Assembly: GCA_905208975.1 (NCBI GenBank)
Contig: CAJLRE010000044.1
Location: 1 to 15,281 of the forward strand
Source of the DNA: an uncultured Collinsella sp.
GTDB lineage: Bacteria; Actinomycetota; Coriobacteriia; Coriobacteriales; Coriobacteriaceae
Length of the DNA: 15,281 bases
Direction: 5' to 3'
Below, piece after piece: positions 1 through 5,091 of the stretch (position 1 is its first letter; every line of letters starts with the position of its first letter). The translations under genes were made by a program, and so were the position numbers. The notes under the pieces are model-generated. The model was not told the DNA's origin. It ran no database searches and worked only from the letters and a program-made list of their open reading frames with translations.

Positions 1-1884
1 GCCGCCATCACGCTCGACGCCATCGGCGCCGACGTTTTGGGCATCAACTGCAGCCAGGGACCGGCCGAGCTCCGAGGGCTCGCCGCACGTATGCTCACCG
101 TTACGGACAAACCCGTTATGGTGCAGGCCAATGCGGGACTGCCCCACGTGGACGACGACGGTAATACCGTCTTTGACATCCAGGCCCCTGAATACGCCAA
201 AGCCGTCGCCGGCATGATTGAGGACGGCGTGAGCGTCGTGGGCGGCTGCTGCGGCACCACGCCGGCGCACATGGCCGCCTTGCGCACGCTTATCGATAAC
301 CACACGCCCAGTCCGCGCCACCGCAAGCCCAGCATGTCGGTCACGAGCGCCCAGACGGTCGTGGACCTCCCCTGCGACGGCCACAAGATTGCCGTCATCG
401 GCGAGCGCATCAATCCCACCGGCAAAAAGCGCCTGCAGCAGGCCCTGCGCGACGGCGACCTGGACTACGTCGTGAGCCAGGGCATCAGCCAGCAGGAGCA
501 GGGCGCCGACATCCTGGACGTCAACGTGGGCCTGCCCGAGATCGACGAGGTCAAGGTCATCCAGCAAGCGACCGAGCAGCTCCAAGGCTCCACGCTGTTG
601 CCGTTGCAGATCGACTCCACCGACCCCGCAGCCGTCGAGGCCGCCGTGCGCCGCTACGCTGGCAAGCCCATCATCAACTCGGTCAATGGCAAGCAAAAGA
701 TCATGGATGAGATCTTTCCGCTGGTCGCCCACTACGGCACCAACGTTGTCGGCCTTACGCTCGACGAAGGCGGCATCCCCGATACCGCCGAGGCCCGCTT
801 CGCCATCGCCGAGCGCATCGTGGCCGAGGCCGCCCGCTACGGCATCGGCCCGGACCGCATCCTCATCGACTGCCTGGTCATGACCGCCTCGACCAATCAA
901 CGCCAGGCCGAGCAGATCCTACGCGCCATGTCCCTGTGCAAGGAGCGTCTGGGCGTCAAATGCGCGCTCGGCGTATCGAACATCAGCTTTGGCCTGCCTG
1001 CCCGCCCGCTGCTGGGCTCAGTCTTTTTGGCTGCCGCTTTTGGCGCGGGCCTGGACGCCCCCATCATGAACCCGGGCTCCAAGCGCTTTATGGATACCGT
1101 CTACAGCTATCGCGTCCTGAGCGTTGAGGACGAGGGCTCGACCGGATACATCGAGCGCTACGCCGGCTGGACCGATCCGTACAAGATTGCCGCAAACCCG
1201 GCAGCAGCTCAGGCCGCATCGACCGACACCGTGCCCGCTGCTGGCACCGCCGGCACCGACGGCAACGACGACCCGATTCGTCGCATGGTCGTCTCGGGCC
1301 GCAAAGGCGAGATCGCTGCCGAGACCGAGCGCCTGCTGGCAGACCACGACGCCATGGACCTCATCAACAATCACTTTATCCCCGCCCTCGACGAGGTTGG
1401 CGTCCTCTTTGACCAGGGTAAGTTCTTCTTGCCGCAGCTCATGGCCTCGGCCGAGGCCGCGCGCGTGGGCTTCGACACCATCAAGCGCCTGATGCCCGCC
1501 GGCGAGATTGCCGACAAGGGCAAAATCTGCGTGGCCACCGTCAAGGGCGACATCCACGACATCGGTAAGAACATCGTCAAGATGCTGCTCGATAACTACG
1601 GCTATACCGTCTTTGACCTAGGCCGCGACGTCGACCCGCAAGAGGTGCTCAAGACTGTACAGGAGCGCGACATCAAGCTCGTTGGCCTCTCGGCGCTTAT
1701 GACTACCACCGTCGTCGCCATGGAAGAGACCATCAAGTTGCTCCATGCCGAGGTTCCGGGCGTCAAGATCATCGTGGGCGGCGCCGCACTCACCCCCGAA
1801 TACGCCAAGCAGATCGGTGCGGACTACTACGCCAAGGACGCCGCCGAGAGCGCTCGTATCGCCGAAGAGGTCTTTGGGAAGTAA
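1..1884 (+). CDS. metH: Cobalamin-dependent methionine synthase, short form, 5' end cut by the window
   Basis: Transfers a methyl group from methyltetrahydrofolate through cobalamin to homocysteine, giving methionine in the cytoplasm. The frame is open from base 1, and 627 residues are visible before TAA. Residues 1 to about 105 are the end of the homocysteine-binding, zinc-dependent domain, with Cys17 (GINC) and the paired Cys83-Cys84 (GGCCGT) as zinc ligands. About 115-385 is the pterin-binding domain (GERINPTG at 134-141). After an Ala/Thr-rich linker come the helical cap (about 425-500) and the B12-binding Rossmann domain, with DIHDIG at 517-522; His519 is the lower cobalt ligand. The protein ends right after this domain, so the SAM-dependent reactivation domain of E. 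coli MetH is absent. Short forms of this kind are known in other anaerobes and would need a separate reactivation protein. No T-rich terminator follows; a hairpin lies at 1910-1947. Confidence 0.95.
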   Translation, partial: AAITLDAIGADVLGINCSQGPAELRGLAARMLTVTDKPVMVQANAGLPHVDDDGNTVFDIQAPEYAKAVAGMIEDGVSVVGGCCGTTPAHMAALRTLIDNHTPSPRHRKPSMSVTSAQTVVDLPCDGHKIAVIGERINPTGKKRLQQALRDGDLDYVVSQGISQQEQGADILDVNVGLPEIDEVKVIQQATEQLQGSTLLPLQIDSTDPAAVEAAVRRYAGKPIINSVNGKQKIMDEIFPLVAHYGTNVVGLTLDEGGIPDTAEARFAIAERIVAEAARYGIGPDRILIDCLVMTASTNQRQAEQILRAMSLCKERLGVKCALGVSNISFGLPARPLLGSVFLAAAFGAGLDAPIMNPGSKRFMDTVYSYRVLSVEDEGSTGYIERYAGWTDPYKIAANPAAAQAASTDTVPAAGTAGTDGNDDPIRRMVVSGRKGEIAAETERLLADHDAMDLINNHFIPALDEVGVLFDQGKFFLPQLMASAEAARVGFDTIKRLMPAGEIADKGKICVATVKGDIHDIGKNIVKMLLDNYGYTVFDLGRDVDPQEVLKTVQERDIKLVGLSALMTTTVVAMEETIKLLHAEVPGVKIIVGGAALTPEYAKQIGADYYAKDAAESARIAEEVFGK

Positions 1885-1909
1885 CACAACGGAAACAACC
1901 GAGCACCAA

Positions 1910-1947
1910 AACGTGCCGCACGCGCCACTTGGCACGTGCGGCACGTT
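1910..1947. promoter_or_regulatory. Strong inverted repeat between metH and the UPF0210 gene
   Basis: Perfect 12-base arms at 1910-1921 (AACGTGCCGCAC) and 1936-1947, and part of the 14-base middle can pair further (GCCA with TGGC). No T-run follows on the plus strand, so it is not a textbook terminator; on the minus strand a short TTTT follows. It lies 46 bases before the UPF0210 start codon and could overlap that gene's promoter (TTGGCA at 1929-1934). It may be a weak terminator, an RNA-processing stem or an operator; the sequence does not decide. Confidence 0.6.
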
Positions 1948-1992
1948 AGAATAGATAAGACTATGCTCGTTTTGGCAGATAGGAGCGCAAGG

Positions 1993-3357
1993 ATGGCGAT
2001 CACGCCCGCAGAAATCGCGGAAACCCGCGGCATGGTTGAGGAACAGAACCTCGACATCAGGACCATCACCATGGGTGTTTCGCTCATGGGTTGCGGTGAC
2101 GAGAACCTCGACCGCATGTGCACGAAGATCTACGACCACGTGACGCACACGGCTGAGCATCTGGTCGAGACCGCCGAGAACCTCGAGCGCGAGTACGGTA
2201 TCCCCATCGTCAACAAGCGCGTTTCCGTCACCCCGGTGGCGCAGATCGCCGCGTGCTGCAAGGATGAGGACCTCACCCCCATCGCGCATGCCCTCGACCG
2301 CGCGGCCGAGACGCTCGGCATCGATTACCTGGGCGGCTTCTCCGCACTCGTCCAGAAGGGCATCGGCGACGCCGACCGCCGCGTCATCCAGTCCATCCCC
2401 CAGGCGCTCGCCACCACGAGCCGCGTCTGCTCCAGCGTCAACGTCGCCAGCCTGCGCGCCGGCATCAATATGGACGCCGTGCTTATGGCCGCCCAGACCA
2501 TCATCGATGCCGCTAAACTCACGGCCGACCAGGATTCCGTCGGCGCTTCCAAGTTTGTCTGCTTTGCTAACATGGTCGAGGACTCCCCGTTTATGGCGGG
2601 CGCCGTCCACGGCGGTGGCGAGGCCGACGCCGTCATCAACGTAGGCGTCTCGGGCCCCGGCGTTATGGCCGCAGCCCTGGAGACGCTGCCCGATTCCGCA
2701 TCGATGATGGAAGTCGCCGAAAAGATTAAGCAGACCGCCTTTAAGATCACCCGTGCCGGCGAGCTCATGAGCCGCGAGGCCGCCCATCGTCTGGGTGTCG
2801 AGAAGGGCATTGTCGACCTGTCGCTGGCTCCCACGCCTGCCATCGGTGACTCCGTTGCCCGCATCCTCGAGATCATCGGCGTAGGCACCTGCGGTGGCCC
2901 CGGTACGACCTGCGCGCTCGCCATGCTCAACGATGCCGTCAAGAAGGGCGGCGTCATGGCCAGCTCCAGCGTGGGCGGCCTCTCGGGCGCCTTTATCCCC
3001 GTGTCCGAGGACGCCGGCATGATCGCCGCCGTCGAGGCCGGCGCGCTTTCGCTCGAGAAGCTCGAGGCTATGACCTGCGTGTGCTCCGTTGGCTTGGACA
3101 TGATCGCCATCCCCGGCGACACCCCGGTCGAGACCATCGCCGGCATCATCGCCGACGAGATGGCCATCGGCGTCATCAACAACAAGACCACGGCCGTCCG
3201 CGTGATTCCTGCCATCGGCAAGGGCGTGGGCGACTGCGTCGAATACGGCGGTCTGTTCGGCCGTGCGCCCATCATGCCGGTGAACCCCAACGCCGGCACC
3301 GTGCTTGCCCACCGTGGTGGACGCTTCCCGGCACCGCTGAACTCGCTGAAGAACTAG
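1993..3357 (+). CDS. UPF0210 / DUF711 ('PFL family') protein
   Basis: A 454-residue cytoplasmic protein of the UPF0210 family, recognised from its N-terminus (ITPAEIAETRGMVEEQNLDI, then RTITMGVSL) and the later Gly-rich stretches (GAVHGGGEADAV, VGVSGPGV, GTCGGPGTTCA). The family is related in fold to pyruvate formate-lyase/ribonucleotide-reductase-type barrels, but its reaction is unknown. It is often found beside a small ACT-domain protein (UPF0237); none is visible here within the window. ATG at 1993 is chosen because AGGAG lies at 1981-1985, seven bases upstream, and family members begin at this point. In-frame codons further upstream would run through the hairpin at 1910-1947 and have no ribosome site. 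Length is normal and no key segment seems missing. The stop codon directly abuts the large inverted-repeat region. Confidence 0.9.
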   Translation: MAITPAEIAETRGMVEEQNLDIRTITMGVSLMGCGDENLDRMCTKIYDHVTHTAEHLVETAENLEREYGIPIVNKRVSVTPVAQIAACCKDEDLTPIAHALDRAAETLGIDYLGGFSALVQKGIGDADRRVIQSIPQALATTSRVCSSVNVASLRAGINMDAVLMAAQTIIDAAKLTADQDSVGASKFVCFANMVEDSPFMAGAVHGGGEADAVINVGVSGPGVMAAALETLPDSASMMEVAEKIKQTAFKITRAGELMSREAAHRLGVEKGIVDLSLAPTPAIGDSVARILEIIGVGTCGGPGTTCALAMLNDAVKKGGVMASSSVGGLSGAFIPVSEDAGMIAAVEAGALSLEKLEAMTCVCSVGLDMIAIPGDTPVETIAGIIADEMAIGVINNKTTAVRVIPAIGKGVGDCVEYGGLFGRAPIMPVNPNAGTVLAHRGGRFPAPLNSLKN

Positions 3358-3374
3358 CTGAGGGGGACTGGCGA

Positions 3375-3508
3375 GGAGCCCCGGGGAGGGCAAATATATA
3401 AGGTCGCCTGCCCGGACAGTCCTGACTCGCACGGAGAGCACATTAAGTGCTCTCCGGCTCGTGCGGAACTCGCGATCGACCTTATATATTTGCCCTCCCC
3501 GGGGCTCC
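3375..3508. repeat. 134-base element with 32-base perfect inverted terminal repeats
   Basis: Left arm 3375-3406 and right arm 3477-3508 are exact reverse complements over 32 bases; each begins/ends with GGAGCCCCGGGG / CCCCGGGGCTCC and contains an AT-rich AAATATATAAGG core. Inside lies a second perfect hairpin: CGGAGAGCAC (3432-3441), loop ATTAA, GTGCTCTCCG (3447-3456), itself flanked by CGCAC/GTGCG. Six further bases pair outside (CTGAGG 3358-3363 with CCTCAG 3521-3526). No open frame of its own, no transposase and no clear target-site duplication were found. A MITE-like element, a very stable mRNA 3' structure for the UPF0210 gene, or a cruciform site are all possible. Confidence 0.85.
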
Positions 3509-3624
3509 CGCACAACGGGACCTCAGTTGGGTTCTATCCCGGTTGCAGTCGCTTCGCTCCTGCACCACTTGGCTGGTGCGGCGGTTTGGCGTTGGAACGG
3601 TTCTTTTTCTGATATATGCTGGTT

Positions 3625-3656
3625 GCGGCTCTTCTTTTGGGAGGAGTCGCTTTTTT
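3625..3656 (+). terminator. Intrinsic terminator just upstream of the methyltransferase start
   Basis: GCGGCTCTTC (3625-3634), loop TTTTGG, GAGGAGTCGC (3641-3650) form a 10-pair stem with two G-T pairs, followed at once by six T. It ends only 19 bases before the GTG start at 3676 and 6 bases before its ribosome-binding site. It therefore either ends a transcript coming from the leader/UPF0210 side, or works as an attenuator for the methyltransferase gene. A second stem sits upstream (GCACCA...TGGTGC, about 3561-3578). I could not identify an antiterminator pairing or a known riboswitch class. Confidence 0.75.
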
Positions 3657-3675
3657 GTTGCTAGGAGGTTGGCCC

Positions 3676-4563
3676 GTGGTTGATGGGGACGCTCGCTCTG
3701 AGCTTCTTTCCGCTGATTGGAATGGCGAATGGATGCGCCTGCAGGCTGGTCGGCGGCGGGCTGATGATTCTTTTGAGTGGGATAAAAGGGCTCGGCATTT
3801 TCGGCCGCTTGAGACTGCTCCGTATGCCCGGGACTTTATTAAGCTGTTGGCGTTAAAGCCTGGTGAATCCGTGCTTGATATGGGGTGTGGAGCTGGGTCG
3901 ATTGCTATTCCGCTTGCTCAGGCTGGGCATCCTGTGATTGCAGCCGACTTCTCCCCCGCTATGTTGGGCACCCTTGATGCCGGCATTGAGTATTACGGGC
4001 TCGAGGGGCGCATAACGCCGCTTGAGCTTGCTTGGGATGATGATTGGGATTTGGTTGGACCGGTCGCGAAAGCGGTAGATGCTGCCTTTGCCAGTCGCTC
4101 TGTCACCACGACCAACCTAAAAGATGCGCTTGCCAAGCTTGATCGAACGGCTCGTCGGCGTTGTGCTGTCACGATGGTCGCCAACTCCAGCCCGCGCTAT
4201 GATCTGCACTTGATGAACGCTATCGGCGCCTCGGTTACCTGCAGTAATGGCTTTGTGTATGCTTTTAATATCCTCATTCAGATGGGTGCCCTGCCGCAGG
4301 TTACGTACTTTGAATCGCCTCGTCGCGATACCTTCGATAGCCCTGAGGCGGGCGTAGCAGATTTTTCCCGTATGCTCGAGCATGGCAACGAAGATAAGAT
4401 CGACCGCCTGCGCGACTACATCGCCCAACACATGATTGAGAACCCCCATGCCGGTGAGCCGGGCTCCAAGGGCGTGCCGCAGGGGCGCTATATGCTCGAT
4501 CATGTCCGCAAGGTTCGCTGGGCGTTTATTGCATGGGAGCCGGTCTCTGCGCCCAGTTCATAG
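3676..4563 (+). CDS. SAM-dependent class I methyltransferase
   Basis: A 295-residue cytoplasmic protein with the SAM-binding glycine loop VLDMGCGAG at residues 66-74 and the acidic residue after strand 2 (VIAADFS, Asp91). The rest is typical of small Rossmann-fold methyltransferases (Methyltransf_11/25 type); the substrate cannot be read from the sequence. GTG at 3676 is chosen as start because AGGAGG lies at 3663-3668 with seven bases between. An in-frame ATG at 3616 has no ribosome site and would place the terminator 3625-3656 inside the gene. The first half uses many T-ending codons (GCT, CTT, GAT, TTT), unlike the C-ending neighbours; this may mean low expression or a different origin. 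It is isolated: a terminator precedes it and 158 non-coding bases follow. Confidence 0.82.
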   Translation: MVDGDARSELLSADWNGEWMRLQAGRRRADDSFEWDKRARHFRPLETAPYARDFIKLLALKPGESVLDMGCGAGSIAIPLAQAGHPVIAADFSPAMLGTLDAGIEYYGLEGRITPLELAWDDDWDLVGPVAKAVDAAFASRSVTTTNLKDALAKLDRTARRRCAVTMVANSSPRYDLHLMNAIGASVTCSNGFVYAFNILIQMGALPQVTYFESPRRDTFDSPEAGVADFSRMLEHGNEDKIDRLRDYIAQHMIENPHAGEPGSKGVPQGRYMLDHVRKVRWAFIAWEPVSAPSS

Positions 4564-4621
4564 CCTGTTCGCAGCCCGCACCGCCCACTCACTCGGCATC
4601 CGCATTCTTTTTGAACTGGGC
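4551..4621 (+). repeat. Separated 10-base inverted repeat at the end of the methyltransferase gene
   Basis: GCCCAGTTCA at 4551-4560 (last codons before the stop) is the exact reverse complement of 4612-4621. With a 51-base loop it could close a large stem-loop around the stop codon, and TTCTTTTT lies just before the right arm. It may help to end or protect the mRNA, or may be chance. Confidence 0.4.
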
Positions 4622-4680
4622 AAACGCGCCCCACACCGCGCCGTTCCTGCGCTATCGTGGGACAGCTCACGTAGATTAAG

Positions 4681-4695
4681 GCCCCGTCGCGGGGC
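4681..4695 (+). promoter_or_regulatory. Small GC hairpin in the yhbY leader
   Basis: GCCCCG-TCG-CGGGGC forms a six-pair stem 26 bases before the yhbY start codon. No T-run follows, so it is probably a 5' leader structure and not a terminator. No strong promoter can be named in 4564-4680. Confidence 0.4.
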
Positions 4696-4721
4696 GCCCC
4701 ATACATAGAAAGCGAGAACCC

Positions 4722-5021
4722 ATGGCACTGACAGGAGCCCAGGTCAAGCAGCTTCGCAGCATGGCCCATCACCTCAACCCCGCCATCATCATCGGTAAGT
4801 CCGATGTCAACGAGGGCACCGTCGAGCAGACGGTCGCCTACCTGGAGAAGCACGAGCTCGTTAAGTGCTCCGTGCTCGATGGCTCCAGTCTTTCCGCCCG
4901 CGAGGCCGCCGAAGAGCTCGCCGAGCGTTGCCACGCCGAGGTCGTCCAGGTCATCGGCCGCAAGTTCTCGCTGTATCGCGAGTCCTCGCGCAAGGACATC
5001 GAGAAGATCAAGCTCGTCTAA
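4722..5021 (+). CDS. yhbY: YhbY-type RNA-binding protein (CRM domain), ribosome assembly
   Basis: A 99-residue protein that is one CRS1/YhbY (CRM) domain, the length usual for bacterial YhbY. The family binds pre-50S ribosomal particles and is thought to help large-subunit assembly. Visible family marks are the opening LTGAQVKQLRSMAHHLNPAI, the loop IGKSD (24-28) in the position of the GxxG-like RNA-binding turn, and the closing VIGRKFSLYR strand near residues 77-86, followed by a Lys-rich tail. The start ATG at 4722 has only a weak ribosome site (AAAGCGAG, 4709-4716). It is a single-gene unit ending in the terminator 5059-5091 and converging on the large regulator gene. The assignment is firm at family level. 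Confidence 0.93.
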   Translation: MALTGAQVKQLRSMAHHLNPAIIIGKSDVNEGTVEQTVAYLEKHELVKCSVLDGSSLSAREAAEELAERCHAEVVQVIGRKFSLYRESSRKDIEKIKLV

Positions 5022-5058
5022 GAGCCAATGATCCGGCGAGCCAACACATAGCAAGCTT

Positions 5059-5091
5059 ACGGGTGCCCAAGTACTTCGGGCGCCCGTTTTT
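5059..5091 (+). terminator. Intrinsic terminator after yhbY
   Basis: ACGGGTGCCC (5059-5068) pairs with GGGCGCCCGT (5078-5087) with one G-T pair, followed by TTTT to 5091. It sits between two converging genes; the stop codon of the regulator on the minus strand starts at 5091-5093, so the hairpin can also serve the opposite strand, where the tract after it is less T-rich. Confidence 0.88.

Noticed and set aside
1936..1992. Earlier GTG start for the UPF0210 protein
   Set aside because: It begins inside the hairpin arm, lacks a ribosome site and adds residues that the family does not have.
3375..3508. Ordinary rho-independent terminator
   Set aside because: The arms are 32 bases with a 70-base middle and no T-run follows.
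1618..3513. 631-codon open frame on the minus strand opposite the UPF0210 gene and the end of metH
   Set aside because: It mirrors the C-rich third codon positions of two recognised plus-strand genes, has no family similarity and no ribosome site, and runs through the inverted repeat.
3616..3675. In-frame ATG giving the methyltransferase a hydrophobic N-terminus (MLVAALLLGG...)
   Set aside because: It has no ribosome site and the segment is the terminator hairpin itself; AGGAGG before GTG 3676 is decisive.
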